Of a DNA stretch of 64,000 nt, positions 41,955 through 50,637 are shown one piece after another (position 1 is the stretch's first letter; every line of letters starts with the position of its first letter). The notes beneath the pieces were generated by a model. It was not told where the DNA came from and ran no database searches. It worked only from the letters and a program-made list of their open reading frames with translations. Source of the DNA: an uncultured Blautia sp. (lineage in GTDB: Bacteria > Bacillota > Clostridia > Lachnospirales > Lachnospiraceae); NCBI GenBank assembly GCA_934424575.1, contig CAKRXU010000008.1, positions 19,493 through 83,492 on the forward strand, in the 5' to 3' direction. A program made the position numbers and the translations under genes.

Positions 41955-43136
41955 ATGAGACCATCATTCAAAAGAACCATGTACGCCTGCTTCGTAGGCT
42001 ACATCGTGCAGGCAATCGTCAACAATTTTGTTCCATTGCTGTTCGTAACATTCCAGAAAAGCTACCAGATCCCGCTGTCAAAGATCACACTGCTGATCAC
42101 GATCAACTTTATGATCCAGCTTCTGATCGACCTTCTGTCAGCCGGATTTGTAGATAAGATCGGATATAAAGCATCGGTAACGATCGCACATATCTGTTCG
42201 GCGATCGGTCTGTTTTTGCTGACGATTCTTCCGGAAATTACGGCAGATCCGTTTACCGGCATTCTGATCGCAGTTGCGATCTACGCGATCGGCGGAGGAC
42301 TTCTGGAGGTACTGATCAGCCCGATCATCGAGGCCTGCCCGACAGACAACAAAGAAAAAGCAATGAGCCTTCTGCATTCGTTTTATTGCTGGGGACATGT
42401 GGGAGTCGTTCTGATCTCCACGATCTTCTTCAGTACTTTCGGAATCGCAAACTGGAAGATTCTTGCACGTATCTGGGCGATCATCCCGGTACTCAACGGA
42501 ATCGTATTTCTGACTTCTCCGATCTATTCCCTGCATGAAGAAGGAGAGAAGGGACTTTCTATCAGAGAACTCTGCTCCATGAAGATCTTCTGGGTCGTGA
42601 TGCTGATGATGACCTGTGCAGGAGCGAGTGAGCAGGCAGTGAGCCAGTGGGCATCTACTTTTGCAGAAGAAGGACTGAAAGTCAGCAAGACGATCGGAGA
42701 CCTTGCGGGTCCGATGGCATTTGCAGTCCTGATGGGACTTGCAAGACTTCTTTATGGAAAATACGGAGAGAAGATCGATCTGAAACGCTTTATGACCTAC
42801 AGCAGTATCCTCTGCGTGATCTCTTATCTCTGCATCGCTTTCGTTCCGGTTCCGATGCTCAGTCTCGTCGGCTGTGCTGTCTGCGGATTTTCCGTAGGGA
42901 TCATGTGGCCGGGAACATTCAGCATTGCATCGGCATCCATCAGAGGCGGCGGTACCGCAATGTTTGCATTACTTGCTCTCGCAGGAGACCTCGGCTGCTC
43001 CGGCGGTCCGACACTTGCCGGTTTCGTATCCAGCAGTGTGGGTAATAATCTGAGGATGGGTATCCTCGCGGCGATCGTATTCCCGGTGCTTCTGCTTATC
43101 GGGATTCAGATATGTAAGAAAAGCCAGAAGAACTGA
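41955..43136 (+). CDS. Major facilitator superfamily transporter
   Basis: A 393-residue membrane protein with twelve predicted helices in two halves separated by a charged loop (about residues 195-215). The loop after helix 2 has the partial MFS motif GFVDKIGYKAS. The substrate is unknown; similarity is to sugar-type (FucP/Glc-like) MFS proteins of clostridia. The start was chosen at the ATG 9 bases after AGGAG; a longer frame begins 13 codons earlier without such a site. It is transcribed alone, divergent from bioY. Confidence 0.85.
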   Translation: MRPSFKRTMYACFVGYIVQAIVNNFVPLLFVTFQKSYQIPLSKITLLITINFMIQLLIDLLSAGFVDKIGYKASVTIAHICSAIGLFLLTILPEITADPFTGILIAVAIYAIGGGLLEVLISPIIEACPTDNKEKAMSLLHSFYCWGHVGVVLISTIFFSTFGIANWKILARIWAIIPVLNGIVFLTSPIYSLHEEGEKGLSIRELCSMKIFWVVMLMMTCAGASEQAVSQWASTFAEEGLKVSKTIGDLAGPMAFAVLMGLARLLYGKYGEKIDLKRFMTYSSILCVISYLCIAFVPVPMLSLVGCAVCGFSVGIMWPGTFSIASASIRGGGTAMFALLALAGDLGCSGGPTLAGFVSSSVGNNLRMGILAAIVFPVLLLIGIQICKKSQKN

Positions 43137-43175
43137 ATAAAAAACGATAAGATCTGACAGAAAGATGTTATACAG

Positions 43176-43268
43176 AAAAAGTCTGGATGTCTGAGACAAA
43201 AACTGCTTCAATGTTTTATAAATGACATTGAAGATGACAGTACATAGTCTCAGAATCCAGACTTTTTT
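43176..43268. terminator. Large two-part hairpin between converging genes
   Basis: The outer stem AAAAAGTCTGGA.../TCCAGACTTTTTT plus TCTGAGAC/GTCTCAGA encloses a second stem CTTCAATG/CATTGAAG. A/T tracts on both strands fit a bidirectional terminator for the MFS gene and cbiK. It is unusually long, at about 90 bases. Confidence 0.75.
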
Positions 43269-43280
43269 GATGCTGAAATA

Positions 43281-44075
43281 TTACATAGAAGCAATCGCCT
43301 CGCGTGCATGCTCCACAAACATTGCACGGATTCCTGGATATTCGCCAAGTCCCTTCAAAACAGGACAGACTTCAAATCCGGCTTCCCTAAACTGACAGAC
43401 CCAGGAATCCGGGGAATCTCCAGCCATATCGTTATGTGCATGATCGCCCGCTACGATCATAAACGGTGTCATATAGATCTTGGATGGCTGGAAAGCAGTT
43501 ACCTCTCTGACAAGATCCTGGATTGTTGGTTCTGCCTCCACTGTTCCGATGAAGACGTTGGAGTATCCTGAAGTTTTAAACTTCTTATCCAGTCCTGCAT
43601 AAACAACATTGACCTGATGCGTGGTTCCATGACCCATAAGTACCAGGGCTTCCGGATCTTTCAGATCAGAAAATTCAGAATTTACAGCTTCGATCGCTTT
43701 CTGCTCATCCTCCGGTGAGGTCAGAAGAGGAGTACCGAAGACAATTTTGTCAAAAGATTCTTTATAAGAAAGAACTTCTTCCTTCATAACATGATTCTCG
43801 ATACCATCCAGGATATGTGTCGGCTGCACAGCCACTTCCCGGATCCCGTCTGCGATCATCTGTTCCATGGCTTCTTTTACCGTAGGAACGATATAATTGT
43901 CCCTTTTCTTAAGAACAGAGATGATCATCTTGCTGGTCCATGCACGATAGATTCGATGATTGCCAAAAGCATCGGCAATATCCCGCTCAATCTTTTCTAT
44001 GGTAGCTTTCCTGGAGGCTTCATAACTGGTTCCGAAGCTCACGACCAGGATCGCTTTATCTGTCTGCTGATTCAT
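43281..44075 (-). CDS. cbiK: Sirohydrochlorin cobaltochelatase CbiK
   Basis: CbiK inserts cobalt into sirohydrochlorin, the branch point between siroheme and anaerobic cobalamin. The 264-residue protein shows VVSFGTSYEASRKATIEKIE, YRAWTSKMI, VAVQPTHILDGIE (metal-site His), LMGHGTTHQVN (second His) and a late FMIVAGDHAHNDMAGD. The start was placed at the second of two in-frame ATGs because AGGAG is 10 bases before it; the first ATG is only 1-2 bases from that site. It lies far from the main cobalamin operon, beside the sulfur genes that also need siroheme. Confidence 0.94.
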   Translation of the reverse strand: MNQQTDKAILVVSFGTSYEASRKATIEKIERDIADAFGNHRIYRAWTSKMIISVLKKRDNYIVPTVKEAMEQMIADGIREVAVQPTHILDGIENHVMKEEVLSYKESFDKIVFGTPLLTSPEDEQKAIEAVNSEFSDLKDPEALVLMGHGTTHQVNVVYAGLDKKFKTSGYSNVFIGTVEAEPTIQDLVREVTAFQPSKIYMTPFMIVAGDHAHNDMAGDSPDSWVCQFREAGFEVCPVLKGLGEYPGIRAMFVEHAREAIASM

Positions 44076-44164
44076 AAAATGCATTCTCCTAAAGGTTTAT
44101 TTTCCGCGTATAAATGGATTATACAATACCGCGAAAAAAAGTTCAATTTTTTTCCAAAAACCTA

Positions 44165-44219
44165 TTGACATTTCGGGTAAAAAGGAATAACATACTAAAC
44201 ATATCAAAGAGGTATGTTA
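44165..44219 (+). promoter_or_regulatory. cysK promoter with inverted repeat TAACATAC-N16-GTATGTTA
   Basis: TTGACA (44165-44170), 17 bases, TAACAT (44188-44193). The perfect inverted repeat (44188-44195 and 44212-44219) overlaps the -10 box and the start region, so a bound protein would repress. The same arms and spacing occur at 53966-53995. Confidence 0.7.
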
Positions 44220-44267
44220 ATAAAAACAAACACGAATAAATAAGAAAACAGAAAGGCGGTAAACACC

Positions 44268-45200
44268 ATGGCAAACATTTATAAAGGAACACTTGGACTG
44301 ATCGGAAACACTCCACTTGTAGAAGTAACAAATGTAGAGAAGGAACTCGGACTGGAAGCAACCATCCTTGTGAAACTCGAGTACTTCAACCCGGCAGGAA
44401 GCGTCAAGGACAGAATCGCCAAAGCGATGATCGAGGATGCTGAAGCAAAAGGAATCCTCAAGGAAGGATCCGTGATCATCGAGCCGACATCCGGAAACAC
44501 AGGAATCGGTCTTGCATCCATCGCAGCAGCGAAAGGATACAGAATCATCCTCACCATGCCGGAGACCATGAGTATTGAGCGTAGAAACATCCTGAAAGCA
44601 TACGGCGCAGAACTGGTTCTGACAGAGGGAGCCAAGGGAATGAAGGGTGCGATCGCCAAAGCAGACGAACTTGCCAAAGAAATCCCGAACAGCTACATCC
44701 CGGGACAGTTCGTAAACCCGGCAAACCCGGCAGCACACAAAGCAACGACAGGTCCTGAGATCTGGAACGACACAGACGGAAAGGTAGACATCTTCGTAGC
44801 TGGTGTCGGCACAGGCGGAACACTTACAGGAACAGGTGAGTACCTCAAAGAACAGAACCCGGACATCAAGATCGTAGCAGTAGAGCCTGCAACTTCCCCG
44901 GTACTTTCCGAAGGAAAAGGCGGCCCGCACAAGATCCAGGGTATCGGAGCCGGATTCGTTCCGGAAGTCCTCAACACACAGGTTTATGATGAGATCATGC
45001 CGATCGACAACGAAGTATGCTTCACAACAGCGAAACTTCTTGCCAAGAAAGAAGGCGTTCTCGTAGGTATCTCCTCAGGAGCAGCTCTCTACGCAGCAAT
45101 CGAACTTGCCAAACGTCCGGAAAACAAAGGAAAGACGATCGTAGCACTTCTTCCGGATACAGGTGACAGATATTACTCAACAGCACTGTTTACAGAGTAA
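44268..45200 (+). CDS. cysK: Cysteine synthase (O-acetylserine sulfhydrylase)
   Basis: CysK makes cysteine from O-acetylserine and sulfide. At 310 residues it is typical. The PLP lysine is in PAGSVKDRIA (about residue 46). The phosphate-binding and substrate loops TSGNTGIGLA and GVGTGGTLTGTG, and GISSGAAL, are intact. In Bacillus CysK also binds CymR to form the cysteine-responsive repressor; a CymR-like gene lies two genes downstream here. Codons are strongly biased toward C-ending forms (AAC, ATC), as expected for a highly expressed gene. Confidence 0.96.
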   Translation: MANIYKGTLGLIGNTPLVEVTNVEKELGLEATILVKLEYFNPAGSVKDRIAKAMIEDAEAKGILKEGSVIIEPTSGNTGIGLASIAAAKGYRIILTMPETMSIERRNILKAYGAELVLTEGAKGMKGAIAKADELAKEIPNSYIPGQFVNPANPAAHKATTGPEIWNDTDGKVDIFVAGVGTGGTLTGTGEYLKEQNPDIKIVAVEPATSPVLSEGKGGPHKIQGIGAGFVPEVLNTQVYDEIMPIDNEVCFTTAKLLAKKEGVLVGISSGAALYAAIELAKRPENKGKTIVALLPDTGDRYYSTALFTE

Positions 45201-45225
45201 GAAATTTCATATACAATAGACAGTC

Positions 45226-45248
45226 GGAAGGAAAAGTTTCTTCCTTCC
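45226..45248 (+). other. Hairpin between cysK and metY
   Basis: GGAAGGAA-N7-TTCCTTCC, without a T-run. It may stabilise the cysK message or attenuate the downstream genes. Confidence 0.4.
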
Positions 45249-45290
45249 CCCACAAAAAATCAAAAAAACAGAAAAGAGGATCAGATTATT

Positions 45291-46601
45291 ATGGGTGAAA
45301 AGATCACAAGAGAAAACAGAAAATTCAAATTCGAAACACTTCAGCTCCACGTAGGACAGGAACAGCCGGATCCGGTTACCGATGCAAGAGCAGTTCCAAT
45401 CTACCAGACATCTTCTTATGTATTCCGTAACTGCGATCATGCAGCAGCTCGTTTCGGACTTGCAGATGCAGGTAACATCTACGGACGTCTGACAAACCCG
45501 ACAGAGGACGTTTTTGAGAAGAGAATCGCAGCACTTGAAGGCGGCACAGCAGCACTTGCAGTAGCTTCCGGTGCAGCAGCAATTACATACACAATTGAAA
45601 ACCTTGCGCAGAACGGAGACCACATCGTAGCAGCAAAGAACATCTATGGTGGAACAACAAACCTTCTGGAGCATACCCTTCCAGCATATGGAATCACAAC
45701 AACATTCGTAGACATCTTCAACCTTGAAGAAGTAGAGAATGCGATCCAGGACAACACCAAAGCACTTTACATCGAGACTCTTGGAAACCCGAACTCTGAT
45801 GTTGTTGATGTTGAAGCTTGCGCTGAGATCGCTCACAGACATCAGATCCCGCTCGTTGTAGATAACACATTCGCAACACCATACCTTGTAAGACCGATCG
45901 AGTACGGCGCAGACATCGTTGTTCATTCCGCAACTAAATTCATCGGTGGACATGGAACAACAATCGGTGGTGTCATCGTTGAAGGCGGCAAATTCGACTG
46001 GGAAGCTTCCGGTAAATTCCCGTCCCTGACAGAGCCAAACCCGAGCTACCATGGAATCAGCTTCACAAAAGCATGCGGACCAGCTGCATTTGTTACAAAG
46101 ATCCGTGCGATCCTTCTTCGTGACACAGGTGCAACGATCTCTCCAGTAAGCTCCTTCATCTTCCTTCAGGGTCTTGAGACACTGTCCCTGCGTGTAGAGC
46201 GTCATGTAGAGAACGCACTCAAAGTTGTTCAGTACCTGAACAATCACCCAATGGTAGAAAAAGTACATCATCCGTCTGTAACAGATGATGAAAGCCAGAA
46301 AGCTCTGTATGCAAAATACTTCCCGAATGGCGGTGGATCTATCTTCACATTCGAGATCAAGGGAGATGCACAGACAGCCAAAGACTTTATCGACAACCTG
46401 GAACTGTTCTCTCTGCTTGCAAACGTAGCAGATGTTAAATCACTGGTTATCCATCCGGCAACCACCACCCACAGCCAGTGCACAGAAGAAGAGCTTCTGG
46501 ATCAGGGTATCAAACCGAACACGATCCGTCTTTCTATCGGAACGGAAAACATCGACGATATCATCCAGGATCTGGACGAAGCTTTCAAGGCAATCCAGTA
46601 A
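45291..46601 (+). CDS. metY: O-acetylhomoserine sulfhydrylase (MetY type)
   Basis: A 436-residue Cys/Met-metabolism PLP enzyme. Length and the N-terminal FETLQLHVGQEQPDPVTDARAVPIYQTSSYVF are those of MetY, which condenses O-acetylhomoserine with sulfide to homocysteine. Motifs: YGRLTNPTEDVFEKRIAALEGG, DNTFATPYL, the Schiff-base lysine in VVHSATKFIGGHGTTIGG, and the C-terminal LVIHPATTTHSQ. AAAGAGG precedes the ATG. It is followed with no gap by an Rrf2 regulator gene. Confidence 0.94.
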   Translation: MGEKITRENRKFKFETLQLHVGQEQPDPVTDARAVPIYQTSSYVFRNCDHAAARFGLADAGNIYGRLTNPTEDVFEKRIAALEGGTAALAVASGAAAITYTIENLAQNGDHIVAAKNIYGGTTNLLEHTLPAYGITTTFVDIFNLEEVENAIQDNTKALYIETLGNPNSDVVDVEACAEIAHRHQIPLVVDNTFATPYLVRPIEYGADIVVHSATKFIGGHGTTIGGVIVEGGKFDWEASGKFPSLTEPNPSYHGISFTKACGPAAFVTKIRAILLRDTGATISPVSSFIFLQGLETLSLRVERHVENALKVVQYLNNHPMVEKVHHPSVTDDESQKALYAKYFPNGGGSIFTFEIKGDAQTAKDFIDNLELFSLLANVADVKSLVIHPATTTHSQCTEEELLDQGIKPNTIRLSIGTENIDDIIQDLDEAFKAIQ

Positions 46602-47045
46602 TTGAAATTTTGCAAAAAAACCAGATATGGTCTCACTGCGCTGATGGACCTGGCTGCACAGCCGTCCAGCACACCGGTAGCCCTGAAAACCATAGCTGAG
46701 AGAAATGACATTTCTCTGCAGTTTCTGGAACACATATTTGCCTCGTTCCGCAGAACAGGCATAGTAAAAAGTGTCAAAGGCTCCCAGGGAGGATATAATC
46801 TGGCGAAGGCTGCTGACGAGATCACTGTTGCATCCGTGGTGGAAGCTCTCGAAGGAAGCTACCACCTCGAAGATGAGGATGTTGTGGCGGAAAACAGCTA
46901 TAAAGGAATCTCAGATACGATTCAGAAGCTGGTGGTGGATACCGTCAATCAGGAACTCGATCAGATTCTGTCAAACTTGACTTTGGCACAAATGAGCGGA
47001 TATTATTCCGATCATTACGAAAAACAGGAAATGTACTATATCTGA
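46602..47045 (+). CDS. Rrf2-family regulator, CymR-like (no Fe-S cysteines)
   Basis: A 147-residue Rrf2 protein. The winged helix covers residues about 1-75 (TRYGLTALMDLA, KTIAERNDISLQFLEHIFASFRRTGIVKSVKGSQGGYNLAK). It lacks the three cysteines that hold an iron-sulfur cluster in IscR/NsrR, which places it with CymR, the repressor of cysteine metabolism that works in complex with CysK. The start is a TTG immediately after the metY stop, the only codon that gives the expected M-K-F-x-K-K-T-R-Y N-terminus. Translation probably depends on metY. A good terminator follows. Confidence 0.87.
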   Translation: MKFCKKTRYGLTALMDLAAQPSSTPVALKTIAERNDISLQFLEHIFASFRRTGIVKSVKGSQGGYNLAKAADEITVASVVEALEGSYHLEDEDVVAENSYKGISDTIQKLVVDTVNQELDQILSNLTLAQMSGYYSDHYEKQEMYYI

Positions 47046-47051
47046 AAAACT

Positions 47052-47090
47052 CCGGAGGTTTGAGGCGATGCCCTGGCCTCCGGTTTTTTT
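47052..47090 (+). terminator. Terminator of cysK-metY-cymR
   Basis: The stem CCGGAGG/CCTCCGG is followed by seven T's. Confidence 0.88.
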
Positions 47091-47115
47091 ATCGACTTCA
47101 AGAGGAAATACACAT

Positions 47116-48192
47116 ATGTCTATCAAAAAGATCGCAGAAAAAGCAGGAGTATCTATCTCAACCGTTTCCAGAATCCTTAACCGTCCTGACTACAAATGTT
47201 CGATTCCCGGCCTTCGGGAAAAAGTCTGGGCGATCGCCATGGAAATGAATTACGTCCCAAACGAGGCGGCAAGAAATCTCAAAAAAGGCAGGCAGTCCAG
47301 AGACAGCCGGATCTGGTACGTCAATGTACTGATGACAAGAACTGATGAGTCAAGGACGGATCCTTTTTTTACAGAACTTCTCCGCGTGGTGGAGAGCGAG
47401 ATCCACGAGCACAACTGCATCCTCTCCAAAGTCTGGTATATGCCGCTTTTTTCCGATGACCGAAAATGCCGGCGGGAAAATCTTGACCAGATCATCCAGG
47501 GAATGTATACTGAGACGGAGGGAAAACAGGACGGCTTGATCGTGATCGGCCGATGCAATCCTGTGGCCCTTAAGAAACTAAATCAGAAATACCGGAGCGT
47601 AGTGTCAGTCAACCGTAATTCCACCAATTATGAGGTGGATGAAGTGTTGTGTGACGGCAGAAAGATCGCGGCGATGGCAGTGGAACATCTGATCTCACTG
47701 GGACACCGGAATATCGGGTATGTCGGAAACTGTCGAAACGAGGACCGTTACAATGGCTATCTGGACACTCTTAAGAGAAATAACCTGGATGTGATCCCGG
47801 AGTATGTCGTGGAGACGAACCAGACAGAGAAGGAAGGCTACGAAGCGATGGAGCAGCTTCTTAAGGCTGACGACTGTCCGACAGGAATCTACTGCGCCAA
47901 TGACATTACGGCTGTCGGAATGCTGAAATATCTGGGACGCTGCAGGAATCTTTATTTTACGCCGTCGATCATAGCGAGTGACGATATCGAGGAAGCGCAG
48001 TACACGAAGCCGATGCTGACAACTGTAGGACTTCCGAAGGAAGAGATGGGGAAATTTGCCCTCTACCTTCTTCTCGACCGCATGAAAGGCGGACACAGCG
48101 GTGTCGTGCGTATGGAACTTTCCGGCCACCTGATGATCCGGAACAGCTGCTCCCACGTTTCCGAGAGCACCTGGAGCGATTACTGTATATAA
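47116..48192 (+). CDS. LacI-family transcriptional regulator
   Basis: A 358-residue LacI/GalR regulator. Residues 1-50 are the HTH (IKKIAEKAGVSISTVSRILNRP) with the hinge helix near NYVPNEAARNL. The rest is a periplasmic-binding-protein-like effector domain (DGLIVIGRCNP, HLISLGHRNIGYVGN, TGIYCANDITAVGML). The protein resembles GalR/EbgR-type sugar regulators, but no sugar gene adjoins it, so its target is unknown. The start was set at the ATG giving MSIKKIAEK, preceded by AGAGGA; a longer start at 47068 would begin inside the upstream terminator. Confidence 0.88.
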   Translation: MSIKKIAEKAGVSISTVSRILNRPDYKCSIPGLREKVWAIAMEMNYVPNEAARNLKKGRQSRDSRIWYVNVLMTRTDESRTDPFFTELLRVVESEIHEHNCILSKVWYMPLFSDDRKCRRENLDQIIQGMYTETEGKQDGLIVIGRCNPVALKKLNQKYRSVVSVNRNSTNYEVDEVLCDGRKIAAMAVEHLISLGHRNIGYVGNCRNEDRYNGYLDTLKRNNLDVIPEYVVETNQTEKEGYEAMEQLLKADDCPTGIYCANDITAVGMLKYLGRCRNLYFTPSIIASDDIEEAQYTKPMLTTVGLPKEEMGKFALYLLLDRMKGGHSGVVRMELSGHLMIRNSCSHVSESTWSDYCI

Positions 48193-48223
48193 GATAAGAA
48201 ATTTTTTATTAAGGAAGAAGCAT

Positions 48224-49375
48224 ATGTGTATTAGAACGATTGAAGAATTACAGGAAGATACAAGGGAAAAACAGATCATAGACATCCGTGACAAGGCAGA
48301 TTTTGACAAGGAAACCTATCCGGGGGCTGTCAACATCTACTGGGAAGAATTAGAAGAGCATATGGACGAGATCCGCAAGGACTGTCCGGTTTACCTGCTT
48401 TGTTATACCGGGCAGAAGAGTGAGGAAATTGCGCAGGAACTGAATGAACAGGGGTATGAAGTATACAGCATCAAGAACGGCTACCGCGCATGGCTCAAGA
48501 TCAAACTCAGCAAAATGATGGCGGATCACAACGCGGCAGAACAGCGCACAAAGGACATCGAGCGCAGCATCATCAAGAAATTCCGCAAGCCGATCTGGAG
48601 GAGATTTACCAAGGTAATCCGTGAGTACGAGCTTGTGCAGGACGGAGACAAGATCGCAGTCTGTATCTCAGGCGGCAAGGACTCCATGCTGATGGCGAAG
48701 CTGTTTCAGGAGCTTTCCCGCCACGGCAAGAAGAACTTTGAGGTCGTTTTTCTGGTAATGAACCCGGGCTATAATGAGATCAATTACCAGACGATCAAGG
48801 ATAATGCAAAGATCCTGAATGTGCCGATCACAGTTTTTGAGTCGGATATTTTTAATATCGTTGCAGCAGAAGAGCAGTCACCGTGCTATCTCTGCGCGAG
48901 AATGAGAAGAGGCTATCTCTACAGCAAAGCCAAAGAACTGGGCTGCAACAAGATCGCGCTCGGTCATCATTATGATGATGTCATCGAGACGATCCTGATG
49001 GGAATGCTCTACGGCGCGCAGGTTCAGACCATGATGCCGAAGCTTCACAGCACGAACTTTGAGGGAATGGAGCTGATCCGCCCGCTGTATCTGATCCGTG
49101 AGGCAGATATCATTCACTGGGCGAATTACAATGACCTTCATTTCATCCAGTGTGCATGCCGTTTTACAGAGCACTGTGCATCCTGCGGTGGTACTGAGAA
49201 GGGCTCCAAGCGTGCGGAGATCAAGGAACTGATCCATGAACTTGCCAAGAAGGATCCGGTCATTGAATATAATATTTTCCGAAGCGTGGAGAATGTCAAC
49301 CTGAATACCGTCATCGGATACAAGCAGGATGGCGTGAGACACAATTTCCTTGACACTTACGATGAACAGAAATAA
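48224..49375 (+). CDS. Fusion of a rhodanese domain to a TtcA-like PP-loop sulfurtransferase
   Basis: A 383-residue two-domain protein. Residues about 1-95 are a rhodanese domain with the persulfide cysteine at Cys60 (LLCYTGQKS). Residues about 115-375 resemble TtcA, which 2-thiolates cytidine 32 of tRNA: the PP-loop SGGKDS is at 149-154, the cysteine pair PCYLCARMRRG at Cys221 and Cys224, and further cysteines (Cys310, 312, 318, 321) follow in CACRFTEHCASC. TtcA binds a 4Fe-4S cluster through cysteines of this kind. The fused rhodanese probably hands sulfur directly to the PP-loop enzyme. It has a GGAAG site and is followed by a structured terminator. Confidence 0.85.
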   Translation: MCIRTIEELQEDTREKQIIDIRDKADFDKETYPGAVNIYWEELEEHMDEIRKDCPVYLLCYTGQKSEEIAQELNEQGYEVYSIKNGYRAWLKIKLSKMMADHNAAEQRTKDIERSIIKKFRKPIWRRFTKVIREYELVQDGDKIAVCISGGKDSMLMAKLFQELSRHGKKNFEVVFLVMNPGYNEINYQTIKDNAKILNVPITVFESDIFNIVAAEEQSPCYLCARMRRGYLYSKAKELGCNKIALGHHYDDVIETILMGMLYGAQVQTMMPKLHSTNFEGMELIRPLYLIREADIIHWANYNDLHFIQCACRFTEHCASCGGTEKGSKRAEIKELIHELAKKDPVIEYNIFRSVENVNLNTVIGYKQDGVRHNFLDTYDEQK

Positions 49376-49386
49376 AAATATAAAAT

Positions 49387-49461
49387 AAAAAAGACCATCG
49401 ATACAGACTGCTGTAACTCCTGGCGTACAGGGGAACAGGTGCTGTGTTGGCGGTCTTTTTT
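49387..49461 (+). terminator. Terminator with a large structured loop
   Basis: The outer stem AAAAAAGACC/GGTCTTTTTT closes a 55-base loop that contains CTGTA/TACAG and ACAG/CTGT pairings. A second small hairpin CCGGC-N4-GCCGG lies at 49478-49491. It ends the rhodanese/TtcA gene and may also be a small stable RNA. Confidence 0.6.
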
Positions 49462-49520
49462 GCTGCCTGATCAATGCCCGGCCAGTGCCGGAGAAACATC
49501 TGTGCAAACGTTTTCTAAAA

Positions 49521-49555
49521 AACATATTTAAAAAGTATGTTTATTGGTATATAAT
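49521..49555 (+). promoter_or_regulatory. Promoter and putative Rrf2 site ahead of the sulfate transporter operon
   Basis: TATAAT (49550-49555) with a weak TTTAAA 17 bases upstream. GTATGTTTATTGGTATATA (49535-49553) runs through spacer and -10; it differs by one base from the element at 53989-54007. An AACATAT half-site lies just upstream. Confidence 0.65.
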
Positions 49556-49596
49556 GCCTTTAACATAAAAAAAGAAAACAACAGGGAGTGGCAGAA

Positions 49597-50619
49597 ATGA
49601 CAAAGAAAAAACTGAGAAGCCTGTGTCTGGCAGCAGTACTTGGAATTGCAGCTTTTACCGGAGTCTGTTCCTACGATGCAGGGGCAGGATCCGATGTACA
49701 TATCATCAATGTTTCCTACGATCCAACGAGGGAACTGTATGAATCCTATAACAAGATCTTTCAGGAACACTGGAAGGAAGAGACAGGTCAGGATGTGGAC
49801 GTGATCCAGTCTCATGGCGGTTCCGGCAAACAGGCACTGGAAGTCATCAACGGCCTGCAGGCAGACGTGGTGACACTGGCGCTGGAATATGATATCAATG
49901 CGATCCAGGATGCAGGAATGATCGATGAAGGATGGAAAGAAGAACTTCCGGACGACAGTGCTCCCTACACTTCCACGATCGTATTTCTGGTAAGAAAAGA
50001 CAATCCGAAAAATATTCAGGACTGGGATGATCTGATCCGTGACGATGTTGATGTGATCACACCAAACCCGAAGACTTCCGGTGGAGCCCGCTGGAACTAC
50101 CTGGCAGCCTGGGCATATGCGCAGAAAGCTTATAATAACCAGGAAGACAAGATGGAAGAATTTATCAAAAAATTATACCAGAATGTACTTGTTCTGGATT
50201 CCGGCGCAAGAAGCGCAACCACTTCCTTCGTGGAGAACGGACAAGGAGATGTCCTGATCGCCTGGGAAAACGAAGCATTTCTTTCTGTACAGGATGATCC
50301 GGATGAATTTGAGATCATTAATCCGAGCATCAGTGTACTGGCACAGCCGTCTGTGGCAGCGGTCGATGAAGTGGCAGAGAACCGCGGCACAGAGGACATC
50401 GCAAAAGAATATCTGAACTATCTTTATTCTGATGATGCACAGAGGATCGCGGCAGAAAATTATTACCGCCCGGTCAACGAGGAGATCCTCAAGGAATACA
50501 GCGATGTGTTTGACCTTACGATGGAGTTAAAAACGATCGACGATTTTGGCGGCTGGCAGGAAGTGCAGGAGAAACATTTTGCAGACGGCGGGATTTTTGA
50601 TCAGATCTACGGCAACTAA
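49597..50619 (+). CDS. Sulfate/thiosulfate ABC transporter substrate-binding protein
   Basis: A 340-residue exported binding protein of the Sbp/CysP family. The N-terminus is a signal peptide (basic KKK, hydrophobic core to about residue 20). The conserved NVSYDPTRELY, QSHGGSGKQALEVINGLQADVVTLAL, NPKTSGGARWNYLAAW and the late NYYRPVNEEI are hallmarks of sulfate binders. The start was set at the ATG 8 bases after GGGAG; a GTG three codons earlier is too close to that site. It is first of four transporter genes. The cysteine for lipid attachment is not clear (VCSYD). Confidence 0.93.
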   Translation: MTKKKLRSLCLAAVLGIAAFTGVCSYDAGAGSDVHIINVSYDPTRELYESYNKIFQEHWKEETGQDVDVIQSHGGSGKQALEVINGLQADVVTLALEYDINAIQDAGMIDEGWKEELPDDSAPYTSTIVFLVRKDNPKNIQDWDDLIRDDVDVITPNPKTSGGARWNYLAAWAYAQKAYNNQEDKMEEFIKKLYQNVLVLDSGARSATTSFVENGQGDVLIAWENEAFLSVQDDPDEFEIINPSISVLAQPSVAAVDEVAENRGTEDIAKEYLNYLYSDDAQRIAAENYYRPVNEEILKEYSDVFDLTMELKTIDDFGGWQEVQEKHFADGGIFDQIYGN

Positions 50620-50637
50620 AATACGAGGTGAACGATT

